NCBI GenBank assembly: GCA_014773175.1
Contig: VXCM01000698.1
Span: forward strand, 111,653 to 175,652
Length of the DNA stretch: 64,000 bases
DNA from: Lucifuga dentata
Taxonomy: Eukaryota; Chordata; Actinopteri; Ophidiiformes; Bythitidae
Direction: 5' to 3'
The notes below the pieces were generated by a model that saw only the letters and a list, made by a program, of their open reading frames with translations, did not search any database and was not told the origin of the DNA. Of the stretch, positions 53,401-64,000 are shown piece by piece. The translations under genes and the position numbers were made by a program. The stretch's first letter is position 1. Every line of letters starts with the position of its first letter.

Positions 53401-56400
53401 GTCATCAAGACCCACGTCAACTGCTCTCAGATAGACAATCATCTCATCTTGCAAGGGTTCATACACTGTCAAACTTCCTATTCTAGCAGGAAACCCTGGC
53501 CTTCCAGCAAACATATGCTCAACAGTAACTGGGAGAAGTTGCATCAGGTAATCCAGTACAACAGGATGAATGCAATAGTCGTGCAATTGAGGCCGTAACT
53601 CTTCTGGAACTGTGACAACTGCAAAAGCCTCCTTGAGATCTACTCCATAGTGCACATCCCCCTTATTCTGGAAAACATCTCCATACTGAAAGCCTCCTTG
53701 AGAGAGATACCAATAAAACTCTCCAGAGCTCACAATGGATTTGCATCTTTTGTAGATGGAGTTTAAGCAAACCCGTGGCTCCTCCAGCAGCCTCCCTCTC
53801 TTGGAAACTACTGTTCCGGATGCATATACAGCAGATGGTGAGGACACTGTGAAATCAGTTTCAGTCCCTGTTTGCTCTAGTTGTACTTTCATTTCAGGTG
53901 CTTTCTGGGTTAAAACAAATGGACTGTGGAAATTGACACTGAGCTGAACAGAACTGAGGGGGACCTTTGGTTTGGCACTGGCCATGAATGCAGCTAAACC
54001 CAACTCAGCGTAGAAGGCTCCAGGGATGATAGGTACACCATTGTGTTTGTGCTCTAACAGATAGAATGAAGAGTCAGAGACCAGATTACAGCTGAAAACA
54101 TTGCTCTCACTGCCAGTCTGGCAGAGCACAGGATGATTACCTGCTGTGCTTTTCTGTGCTGCTCCAATGATAACGTCTCTGTGAGAGCTATCAAACTGGT
54201 ATCTCGGGAAATGCAGTGGCATTGTCTCATATCCTCTGTAGAAACTGTTCCAATCTACCTGAACACCCAGTTCAAACAGCTTAGAAACTACAAACAATAA
54301 TGTTTTGTGATCTTTCTCTGGCTGCACTGATGCAAGAACATGGGTATCATTACCCAGAGATTCAATGATGTTTCTTTGCAGAGCTCTTCTTGGACCTATC
54401 TCGACAAAGACTACATTCTTCTTCCCTTTAGCTGCTGACTTTACTGCCTGCTCAAAAGATACTGGCTCTCGAATGTTTTGTGCCCAGTATTTCCCAGAGC
54501 AGAAATCACCCTGCTGGACCTCCTTGCCTGTCACAGTAGAGAACAACTCTGTGTTTAAATCATTCATCTGTAAGGGGCCAATGCTCTTCTCTATTTCTGT
54601 CAAAATTGGGTCCATCATGTGGCTGTGGTAAGCAGCAGGGACATCCAGCACACGGAGAAACAGATTTTGATTCTTGTTTGAGGTGCTCAGCTCCTGATGG
54701 AGGCTCTCGATTGCATCTGCATCACCTGAGAGGGTGCAAGACTGAGGGCTGTTGAAAGCAGCAAGGCAAATTCTCCCAGAATAACGAGGGAGAAGAGCAG
54801 TTACCTCTGATACAGCCATGTTGCTGATCACAAGCATCTTTCCCCCTGTAACCTTGCTCTGGAGAACACTACGTAAATAGATGACTTTCACTGCATCCTC
54901 AAGAGACAAGATACCAGAACAGTGGGCAGCTGCAACCTCACCAACTGAGTGTCCCAGTACTGCGTCAGGCTTGACACCCCAGTCCTTGAGCAAGGTGTCA
55001 ATGCCAACCTGGACAGCAAAGAGGAGGGGCTGGACAACATCTGGATTTCTGAAGTCACTGCTCTCAAACTCACTCTCAAGTGTGGCCATAATGTTCAGCG
55101 AACTAAATCTTTGGAAAATTTGGGCAATTTCTTTGGTTTTATCTCTGAACACAGGTTCATGTTTTAATAGCTGCTTACACATGCCATGGTAAGTGACACC
55201 ATTACCACAGAAGACAAAGACCAACCTTGGATCTAAGTAGGAGGGGTTAATGTTTTTGGTTACAGCTGATCTCAGCTTCTCTTTTAGATCAACTTCAGAA
55301 GAAACCATGATGGCCTTTCTGTATTTGTGCTTTAGATGGCTCCTCCTGCAGGCTGATGTGTACACCAAAGAATCTAGATCAACTTTGCCGTCTGTGTCAA
55401 GCTGTTTCATGGTGTCTTCCATTGTCTGAGTCAGAGATTTTGGTGAATTTCCTGACAAGACAAAATACTTCATTTGTTTCCCTTCAATCTGTTGCACAGT
55501 GTGTGTCTGTTTGTGCTGTTTGACGATGGCATGTGCATTTGTTCCCCCAAAGCCAAAGTTATTCACTCCTGCAATTCTTTCACCTGAGGCTTTCCACTTT
55601 TCTGCCTTTGTAGGAACTTTTATGTTCAGAGCTTTGGCATCTACACTGGCACTGTCTTCAGAATAGAAAACTGAGGGAACAACTGTTTCATGTTTCATCA
55701 TTAAGAGTACTTTAATGAGTCCTGCAACTCCAGCTGCAGATTCAGTGTGCCCAATGTTGCTTTTCACAGATCCAATCCAGAGGGTATCTGAACCAGCAGG
55801 TCTGGCTTTAGCAATGACGTTTGAGATGCTTCCTGCCTCTATTGGATCTCCAACTGGGGTTCCAGTCCCATGAGCCTCGATGTACTGGACATTTAGGAGG
55901 TCAGACTCTGAGTAGATTCTCCGCAGCAGCTCCTCTTGTTGAACCATGGATGGCTTGGTAATTGGGGTGACTGTGTGACCATCTTGGTTGACCGCTGTTT
56001 TGCTGATGATACCCCAAATATGGTCATTGTCCTGTACAGCCTGTTTCACATGTAAAGCAGTTGTAATATTACTACAATTATTATTTTAAGTTTTTAGTTT
56101 TAAAAGGATCAGTTCATATTGATTTTCATACATACATTTTATTTCCTCATGCATCTAAGATTTTGTTTCAAGGCACATGAAGCCTATTTGTAATGAGAAT
56201 AGCTCAGAATGTGCATCCACCAATAGAAAGTGGAGAAAAAATGAAAGAGAACACAAACCAGCTGCCTATTAAAGCCAGTGTTTGCATTGCCAATGCTATT
56301 TTCAACTAAATTTCACCCCAATTTTTCCTATCAATATTTTTTTTTAATCAAATTTTCACCCACTTCTTTTATTAAAAGAAAAGTCCCGGATTAAAAAAAA

Positions 56401-58307
56401 ATTTAAAAAAATCAAAACACAACAATGAGCCGTAATCATAAAGATATGGGAATGAATATTGTGATCACAGTTACACAAGTCCAGGTCCAAAGTATCATTT
56501 ATTGTCGCAATAAAGAATTGTTACTTAATATAACATTAATGAATAAAGTCCAGGCAGCTGAATGGTTAGAAGAGGCAAATGGTGATACACAGTCAATTAA
56601 TAAATTATTATTAGTGCATATTCTGACCTTTTTCAATGGCTTCAGGAGCACAACCCCACAGCCTTCCCCTCTGCCATAACCATCTGCTCTGCTGGAGAAA
56701 GGTCTGCTGGTCCCTTCAGGTGAGATCATCTTTGCCTTGCTGAGAGCGACAAACACTCTTGGCTCTATGATGCAGGTGACCCCTCCACAAACTGCCATCT
56801 CACAGTCTCCTGATATAATAAAACAGAATTTTCACACACGGTAAAATCTTAAACCAGAATAAGGGAGCATCTGTACGATTAATCCGATAATGCTGGAGCA
56901 CGGCTTCCCATCAGAGCTGTCTGTACCTTGTTTGATGGCTTGACAGGCAAGATGAAGAGCAACAAGTGATGATGAGCAGGCACAGTCTATGGACAGCGAA
57001 GGTCCAGTGAAATTGAAGATGTAGGAGACTCGGTTAGCTGCTATGCTCATAGCGAGCCCAGTGCCCGTCCAGTGGTTGATCACACTTGGGTGCACGTGTG
57101 CAGCATTTGTCTCATAATCTCTGTTCATTAGGCCTGTAATAAAATAAACATAAAAGAATGGTTAATCAGTGAATAAGGGATCACTTATGTAAAAGCAATA
57201 AAAAAAAATATTTATACATGCATAAAGTAATTGCAAACAATTATTTTATGCTGGATATTGCACAATATGCAGTAAATGGTTGAATGTTTTAACATCTAAC
57301 CGAAAAACACTCCTGTCCTGGTCCCATTGGCCTTCTCCATAGGAATTCCAGCATTTTCTAAAGCCCTGTACACACACTGAAGAAGCTGCTTTTGTTGAGG
57401 GTCCATCTGTTCCACTTCACTGTCACTGATACCAAAGAACTTGTGATCAAATTCATTAAACCTGGGAAAATTCACAATCAAAAAATATCAGATTTAGTAC
57501 AGTTCAGGAGGATCACAGACTAACATGATTTCTGACAGAGATGCCAGAGTTATTTTGTGAGTAGGTGTTAGGCAAAACTAAAATACAGTTTTGTTTTGGA
57601 AAAACGGTTGTCAGTAACATGTGGGTTGTATATATTGGGCTCAAAAATGCAAAATCATTCCAGGTCAGGTCAGGCTTAAAGGACCAGTCTGGTCCTTTAA
57701 GCTGCTATTTTTTCTTCAAATTCTTCATTGTCATCATTACTTTTTTTACTCATGAGTTCATGATATGCAGGTTTAATGATCTTACCCATCAATGAGAGCA
57801 GCCTTAGCTGTGCGGGATTTACCCGCTTTGCTGTCATCAGGATCATACCAGCTGGCCAAGTCAAATCTGTCCTTAGGAATGGGAACCGAACAGTTCCGCC
57901 CTTCAACAAGAACTTTCCAGAAATTCTCAAGTCCTTCTCCTGTTGAACAGAAACTAAATTGTCTTATCTGAAAGCACAAAGTTGTGTTTTATAAATAAAA
58001 TTTATGATCTGACCATTTATTTAGTAGGAATAATTGAATGATACAAAATCTCTTTTAGCATTACAAGGACTTCATTTGATGCTCAGTATTGCAAGGATAA
58101 GTGTCTCAGTTGCAGCACGAGCAAAGATGTTTTACTCAGATTAAAAAAAAAAAAAATTGTAGATAAACTTCGCGTGAGAAGAAAGCAATCTGTAAATGCT
58201 TTGTTGTTGAAATGTTAAAAAAATAAATTTCCAAACTCAAGGTTCATACCTCCGGGAAAATTGCATCCGATGCCCACCACAGCAATACCATCTTCAGCTT
58301 CTTCCAT
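50476..58307 (-). CDS. Type I polyketide synthase 'PKS-B' (vertebrate pks1 type), complete
   Basis: Paralog of PKS-A. Coding exons: 58250-58307, 57786-57939, 57301-57461, 56927-57133, 56628-56809, 50476-56040; 2108 aa. Exons 1, 2, 3 and 5 have the same lengths as in PKS-A (58, 154, 161, 182) and exon 4 is one codon longer (207). KS Cys177 (DCACSSS), His311 and His352. AT Ser619 (GHSVGE), Arg644, [10 protein letters not shown] His918 ([10 protein letters not shown]) and Asp1084 ([10 protein letters not shown]). ER-like region without a glycine motif ([12 protein letters not shown]). KR GGLSGLG and Tyr1884. ACP Ser2039 (LGIDSM). No thioesterase. It carries about 30 extra residues after the ACP ([18 protein letters not shown]..., ending DALSTRL). 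The exon 6 acceptor (GTGAAACAG|GCT) has a poor pyrimidine tract but is placed by homology and phase. No stops or frameshifts. Substrate and product are not deducible beyond malonyl-CoA and a KR/DH-processed chain. Confidence 0.92.
50516..50551. repeat. Perfect 15-bp-stem hairpin inside the PKS-B C-terminal codons
   Basis: TTTGATTGATAACCA (50516-50530) and TGGTTATCAATCAAA (50537-50551) are exact reverse complements with a 6-base loop. They encode part of the tail that PKS-A lacks. A direct repeat CAATCTGGTT lies nearby at about 50480 and 50509. Confidence 0.9.
57575..57700. mobile_element. MITE-like element fragment, copy 7, in PKS-B intron 2
   Basis: Contains one terminal portion (GTTGTCAGTAAC ... 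GGGCTCAAAAATGC) followed by a 25-bp near-perfect palindrome, TTAAAGGACCAG-T-CTGGTCCTTTAA, at 57676-57700, as if two element ends were fused. Confidence 0.75.
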
Positions 58308-60224
58308 TCTGACTGTACATCACCACAAACTACTACAAAAAAGATCGAAAATCATTGAAATTAAATCAATATCATACTTCCATCAAGGCAACACCTCAAA
58401 ATGAATGTCAGCATTCTGTTAACCTCTCTGGTATTAGTCCGGTTCTGCTTTGCATCCATGCATCCTTCACCAAACCACGAGCCTTTTCACTTGGTGATGG
58501 TATCACTGCCTGGCTTACAGTTGATTCTTATAACCAGCTTCTTTTCTTTATAAAACATTAATGATTAACTGTATACGTGGCCATGGAGATGAAGGACTTC
58601 AGTGCACACCTTTATAGTGCTACATAAATGATTACAGTAGGTTTAATGAGTAAATCAATATGTTATCCAACGAGGAGGGTGACTACAGGTCTTGTTTCAT
58701 TCGGCGCTTATCATCCTGTTTCTGTGATAACATTCAACCAAACAAGGAAACAGAGTGTAAATATACTTAAAGCAAACAACTATAAAACTTAATGATGACC
58801 AAAACATGTGCATTGACAACATTTTTTTTTTTTTAAATGTCTCCCTTATTACAACATATTATATGTTTGTTAGTAATATGTTTTGATTTAGCTCAAGGTA
58901 GATGTTTCTTCAGAATAAAGAGGAGATAAAAACATCAAACAAAACCACAGAAAAATGGAAGGAGGGCCACAGCAGCACATTAATCTTATGTACATAATAT
59001 CTTTACAACATCTAGAGGACCCTTGACTTCATTTCACACACACTGGAATGCATCTATAAATGCCTAGGTATGCAAGACATGCCTTTTAACCTGTATGATG
59101 ACACTAAATCACTTGGAGAAACAAAGTCAATTTTCGTTATATAAAATGATTTTTAAAATAATATTTCTACCATTCAACTTACTAAATTGCATTTAATTAA
59201 ATGTTCTCCAAATATTGTGTTTACTTTCATCTCTGCATTAATCTACATTGAAAATTTGGACTGTTTCACTGTTAATTAAAAGTTTTAAAGATGTCATTTG
59301 AGATGTCATCTTGGTGGCACTGTAAAGTCCCCAGTTTTTTATTGTATATGCAGGGACATCACTATTTAGATATGATCTTAGTTAGTTATGATCTTATTGC
59401 CTATTTATCTTTTCTATAAAGTCCCTCAGCAATCACAGATGACATTACAACTTTCCTTATTACTTTCTGGTAAAAAGGCTATGACAGGCTACAGAAACCC
59501 ATAAGGAAGAAGAGAGAAATTGTACATATCAAGATCTGATTAACTTAATTCGAATGAGTGTTGCCAAGGCAGCTGGTTCAAACCGGGCTCTTAGCCTCTG
59601 TAGAACCCTCTGTTGTCCTCATGTATTCGCCTCAATTTCCATCTATACTTGGCACTGTCAAGCTCTACAAATCATAAAGCAATGCACTGGTCAAAAAAAC
59701 GTGTTTCTAGCCAGAAATCAGAAATCAGTGTTGCTGATTGGTTACAATGTAAAACACATGAGCAGGGATAAAAACAAAATGTGGAGATGTAATATTGACT
59801 TTAATGTAAGAAAACACAGAAAAAAAAAATGCATTTTGAAACCCGTAGGCATTTAAGTTTGCTCCACAGAGCTTTCTCTAAAGTTAAAGCTTGTTTATAA
59901 TATTATTCCAAAATACACATTGAAAATGGATAGAGAATTATGGCAAATATGGCAAGACATAACCATTTTATGTATTTTATGTTAACTTTGATTAGTATTT
60001 TCTCAATTACAAATAGTGCAGTGACATATTGTGCAAATGTGCTACTGCAAGTACAACGAACTGCATGATAAATACAATTGTAGGAAACTTCATACATTGC
60101 TATGTTTTGTACATTTACTGGTAGGTTGCATGAATCAAACTGTTGTGTAAGTAAGAAAAACTATATTGTTTGTGAAGAATCCCTTATGTTTGACCACCGC
60201 AGAGTGTAAACCAACAGATTTGAT
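58308..60224. other. Spacer between PKS-B and the SDR gene
   Basis: Holds the PKS-B promoter and 5' UTR and the SDR 3' UTR. On the minus strand a TATAAAGG at 58609-58616 is a candidate TATA box about 300 bp upstream of the PKS-B ATG. No other gene or repeat recognised; the open frame at 59554-59856 has no family signal. Confidence 0.55.
58609..58616 (-). promoter_or_regulatory. Candidate TATA box of PKS-B
   Basis: TATAAAGG on the minus strand upstream of the PKS-B start, similar to the one before PKS-A (41240). A 5'-UTR intron cannot be ruled out. Confidence 0.4.
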
Positions 60225-62707
60225 TCAATCCCAAGATATGGAAAGCATCTGACAGCTTAACTCCCATAACTTCTGCGCCATCTCGTCGTCTTTGCCAGCA
60301 GCTGAGCAGCTGGCAGGAGCACAGTCACTGTAAGAACAGACAAACAGCCCTGTATGAGCCACTTCTGACTGCAATTCATACACGTCATATCCATTTATAG
60401 GTGGATGAGATTGTCTCTTGGATGATGTCTTCAGCAGTAGACACCCATTTCTTTTAAAGGACCATACCACCCGTTATGCATATTTGAGCCTAATATATTC
60501 AATTTTCATACATGTAAGGTTACTGACAATCATTTCCCAAAGCATACCACTGGAACAGTGAATTAAAAAACTTTTTTCCTACCTTCCAGACCGCCACTGG
60601 TTTCAGTTCATTCTGGTATGCTATTTAAATCATCACGTTTCAAGTATCTTGTTGATACTTGAAACGTTCTTGGGATAGGTAATCCATCATCGTGAACAAG
60701 ATGTGTATTCAGGTTTTTTTTAAATTTTGTAATTTTAGCGTTTAAGCGCAATAAAAAGCACGTAGAGTGAATGTATGTCTCCACCAGGGAATATAGTCCC
60801 AAAAGAAGACCTGCGTTTTTCGAAAAATGTTAATGACAGTGACTTCATAAAGCTGCGAAACTATTAGCAGGTGAAACATTGATTTTTAAGGTGGGTGTAT
60901 CGCTTGAATATATGATTTTGAAAGATTAAGAGATTTTGCAAAATATCAGGAAAGCTGAAATACAGTTTTATCCTTTGGGAAATGATTGTCAATAACCTTA
61001 CGTGTATGAAAATTGATATATTAGGCTCAAACATGCAAAATGGGTGGTATGGTCCTTTAAAATACAGACACAAAGACATGTTTCAGCTTTTCAGGAAAAC
61101 AGCTGAAACAAACCAAACCTGCTGAGTTACAGCTCGCGGAACATGGGTGACTTCAGGTCTCCATTCTCAACTAGATGAATCATGTGACCCAACAGGAAAT
61201 AAAGCTTAAAGATGGCAAATTTCAACACCCAAGACCGACCCTGTTACAAATGCATTTGACACTTCTGCATTTGACAGGAGGTCAACAACTGTATTTGGAA
61301 ATGTCCGTTATCGACCTGACAACCTGATGTTTGGCCTGGAAAATAAAAACTGCCATTGTTCATTTGGGACTGATGATGTTACTTCATTGTGATTCAAACA
61401 CTTAATATCCTGCAGAAAATCTCAATGAACTGCAAATGAAAATAAATTACCATGTAGATAGTGAATACTTTTATTATAAATGACTGTAGTAAAACTAGCT
61501 TTATTCTCGGAAAGGCATTGAGCCTCATCTGCTATGATCATGTGTGTTTTATTCTGACTTTGTTTTGAAATATTTCAAAATTGATCTTTTTGAATGTTTT
61601 GAAATTGTTTCAGTGTTTCCAAACTGCCATGTCTAGCAAAGGAACTAATAACTTCATTACCTGTAATAGTCCCCACTTTGTGTCTCCAGTGTTGGTTCCA
61701 CTGCACAGTAAATGGTGGTCTGGGCCCCATTGGCAGAGTTTTTGGTGAAGGGACTGACCAACTTCATCACAAGCTGCTGAGGACCATTCAGATGACGCCA
61801 TAAATCTGTCTGGACCACACCAGGATGGAGACAGTATGCCGTCACACCTGTTCCTGAAGGACAAGTCAATACCACACGTGAATTACTAAATGATAACGAT
61901 TGACTGATAAGTGCTGAGCTGGTCACATAAAGTAAACAAGGGCTGTAATACATGTTTTAATGGAAGTAATATAATGTCTTGGGTGTTTTTGCATATTAGC
62001 TTCTCAGGAATTCTGCCTCACAAGTTCCAGAGATATCTACAGCTCTGCGAGTACAAATGGATAAACAAAATGAAAGTGCAGTGATATCATACTTCCGGGC
62101 TGCTGTCCTTGACCTGAATTGCCCCATCAGACTTCTACCTCTTCTCAAGCATTTAAAATGCACTGGATGGAACACATTCTACTTCAGTCACCACTTGCTC
62201 ACTTGGAGCTTGAAGATGAAAAGTTATATTTGCCTAGCGAGGCCATGGAAGTTCAACTATAATAAGGCTATACATGTATTCTAAAAATAAGAACAATGAA
62301 AATTTCATTGTATTTTTATGTGAAAATCCATTTCTCAGTGTGACTTCAGTTGTGACTGATGATGTACAGATATCTAGAAAATTGCTGTTTTTCCCTTGAT
62401 ATGATCAGATTGGAATTGGAAATATTTCAAATTTAGTAAGCACGACGCTCTAAAAATGTCTCTCTAAAAAGTCTGTCTGGCAGTGGGTTATACACACCTT
62501 GTAGTCTCTTAGCCAGTGAGCAAGTGAAGAGAATATTAGCTAGTTTGCTTTGGCAGTAGGCTCTTCTCTTGTTGTAACCCTTCTCGCTGTTGATGTCTTC
62601 CAGGTTGATGGAGCCCCAGGTGTGAGCCGAGGAGGACACAGTGACAATCCTGGCCGGTGCTGATCGCTTAATCAGGTCGATCAACAAATGTGTCAACAGG
62701 AAGTGAC
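60225..62707 (-). CDS. RDH11/12-like short-chain dehydrogenase/reductase, C-terminal half (partial)
   Basis: NAD(P)-dependent SDR of the retinol dehydrogenase 11/12 type, whose members reduce or oxidise retinoids and other lipid aldehydes/alcohols. Three exons are visible: 62498-62707, 61661-61853 and 60225-60327 (stop TGA 60225-60227). They have matching phases and give about 168 residues. Seen: [13 protein letters not shown], the active-site serine in VTVSSSAH, the catalytic pair in [12 protein letters not shown] (YxxxK), the [13 protein letters not shown] loop, [10 protein letters not shown], and an end like RDH11/12 (SDCAPAS ... KLWELSC). The N-terminal exons with the TGxxxGxG nucleotide site should lie beyond position 64000. 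It is on the same strand as PKS-B, ending 1.9 kb upstream of the PKS-B start codon. The exact member (rdh11, rdh12, a fish-specific paralog) cannot be fixed from half the protein. Confidence 0.88.
60454..61060 (+). mobile_element. MITE-like TTAA element, copy 8 (full length), in the last SDR intron
   Basis: 607 bp, TTAA at both ends, copy-2 orientation. It contains an extra internal hairpin: CGTTTCAAGTATC (60636-60648) and GATACTTGAAACG (60654-60666) with a 5-base loop. Confidence 0.87.
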
Positions 62708-63725
62708 CTGGAGAACAAGGGAGGAAACTCTAAAATTTATCTAATTTTCTCATTTATAGTTAGTATTGTCTGAGTTTAGAGTGGTTTATCCTTACGATTG
62801 TCAAAAGGCAGAATTAAAATCTGCGCAATGTCCATCAAACCTTACCAACACTTCATTATGCACATAAAATAAATTTTATATTGAGCTAAAATAGCAGACA
62901 AGGGCATTAGACCTTAAAACTGGGGTCTATAAACCTTGAACAAAAGAACATGTACACTTGATAAACTGAACTCTATCCTCTCTATCTTACCAAGGACTAT
63001 TTGTCTTATCAAACATCAGTACAGCAAGCTTTAATAATATCACTATCCATCAATATTTAACAGCAAAATGACATTACTGATTAATGATAAAGTATAATCA
63101 AGGGTTATATACAGCACAATGTGACAGGAGTTCAGAAAAGGAAAAAAAATCCCTGAAATGAGAGTCTGAATGTAATCCAGGTCGCATTTGTGTTTATGTT
63201 GATCCTAATTATATATGATTTCTGCTATGATTTCTAGCAAATTACGGCACTAACAGACACAGTATTAAAAGATTCATTTATACATTTGCAAGGCAGTTAT
63301 AGCATACAGACATAATGCTGCATTCATTCTATGTTGTATTTATGTATAAAGAATCATTCGCTGCCAACTGGGGGAAAAAAAAAAAAAGAAAATCACATCT
63401 GCCTCCTAGTGGACATTACATCACAGCATCAGAAGTGATTTGAAGGTCCTGAAAGATCCCAATTGGTGTATTTGTGCATTTGTTTCAGCCCAAGTAGCAA
63501 AGACAGAAATTATACCAATTTTCTAAGAAAATCTGAATAATCTGAATTGCATTAACAATAGTTTGGTTCATGTTCACACCACAACAACTAGAGTTTGTTT
63601 GGGACCAAACCACTTCCTTAAAAGGGTCTTGGTGTGGTTGTATTGCTCTGTACCCGAGTGTGATTGCTATGTTCAGACCTGCTCAAATGAACTGTGTCAA
63701 AGGGGAAAATAAACTCAAGTCAGAT
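62708..63725. other. Upstream intron of the SDR gene
   Basis: No SDR exon upstream of 62707 was found inside the window; the sequence is A/T-rich and unassigned up to the MITE at 63726. Confidence 0.55.
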
Positions 63726-64000
63726 TTAAAGGACTATGCCACCATTTTGAGCCTAATATATTCAATTTTCATAAATGTAAGGTTATCGACAATCATTTCC
63801 CAAAGGATAAAACCATATTTCAGCTTTCCTGATATTTTGCAAAACCTCTTAATCNCCCACCTTAAAAATCCATGTTTCTCCTGCTAATAGTTACACAGCC
63901 TTATGAAGTCATGGTCATTTATATTTTTCCATAAACAGGTCTTCTTTTGGGACTATATTCCCCAGTGGAGACATACATTCACTCCACGCTTTTTATTGCT
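63726..64000 (-). mobile_element. MITE-like TTAA element, copy 9 (cut by window end)
   Basis: Begins TTAAAGGACTATGCC and reads in the opposite internal orientation to copy 2. A single N at 63855 replaces about 28 bp seen in other copies. It continues past the right edge. Confidence 0.8.

Noticed and set aside
41425..58307. Fatty acid synthase (fasn) as identity of the two megasynthases
   Set aside because: Both lack the thioesterase and have a broken ER nucleotide motif, and the exon structure (one 5.5-kb exon) is unlike vertebrate fasn.
59554..59856. 100-aa open frame upstream of PKS-B
   Set aside because: No family resemblance, Lys-rich end from an A-run, no promoter or splice support.

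Overview
The window is nuclear DNA from a ray-finned fish, probably a spiny-rayed teleost. The coding genes are split by GT-AG introns. Encoded proteins resemble vertebrate ABI1, ACBD5, YME1L1 and MASTL along most of their length, and the spacers carry fish-type CA/GT microsatellites, a tRNA-headed SINE and a family of small inverted-repeat elements. Eleven N gaps mark a draft assembly. Three single-N gaps sit between perfect 61-67 bp duplicates and are almost certainly unmerged contig ends.

Layout: abi1 (-, exons 1 and 2 only; the rest lies left of the window), acbd5 (+, 12 coding exons), yme1l1 (-, 18 coding exons), mastl (+, 12 coding exons), a decayed acbd5 exon (-), a complete type I polyketide synthase 'PKS-A' (+, 6 coding exons, 2078 aa), a second complete one 'PKS-B' (-, 6 coding exons, 2108 aa), and the 3' half of an RDH11/12-like short-chain dehydrogenase (-) that runs off the right edge. 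abi1/acbd5 and yme1l1/mastl are two divergent pairs with shared promoter regions. PKS-A and PKS-B converge tail to tail.

The left two thirds correspond to the human 10p12 block ABI1-ANKRD26-YME1L1-MASTL-ACBD5, but the intact acbd5 sits between abi1 and yme1l1. The place next to mastl, where tetrapods have ACBD5, holds a frameshifted relic of acbd5 exon 7 in the tetrapod orientation. This looks like duplication or relocation of acbd5 followed by decay of the original copy.

The right third is the most unusual part: two animal PKS paralogs with matching exon structure. Each reads KS-AT-DH-(MT-like spacer)-ER-KR-ACP with no thioesterase. Catalytic residues of KS, AT, DH, KR and ACP are visible in both, but the nucleotide-binding glycine motif of the ER domain is gone in both, which predicts an unsaturated (polyene-type) product. 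A patch covering exon 5 and the start of exon 6 is about 90-94% identical between the two genes while neighbouring exon 4 is near 70%, suggesting recent gene conversion. The SDR just upstream of PKS-B on the same strand is a possible but unproven partner enzyme.

Nine copies or fragments of one TTAA-flanked MITE-like element of about 540-610 bp lie in introns across the window.
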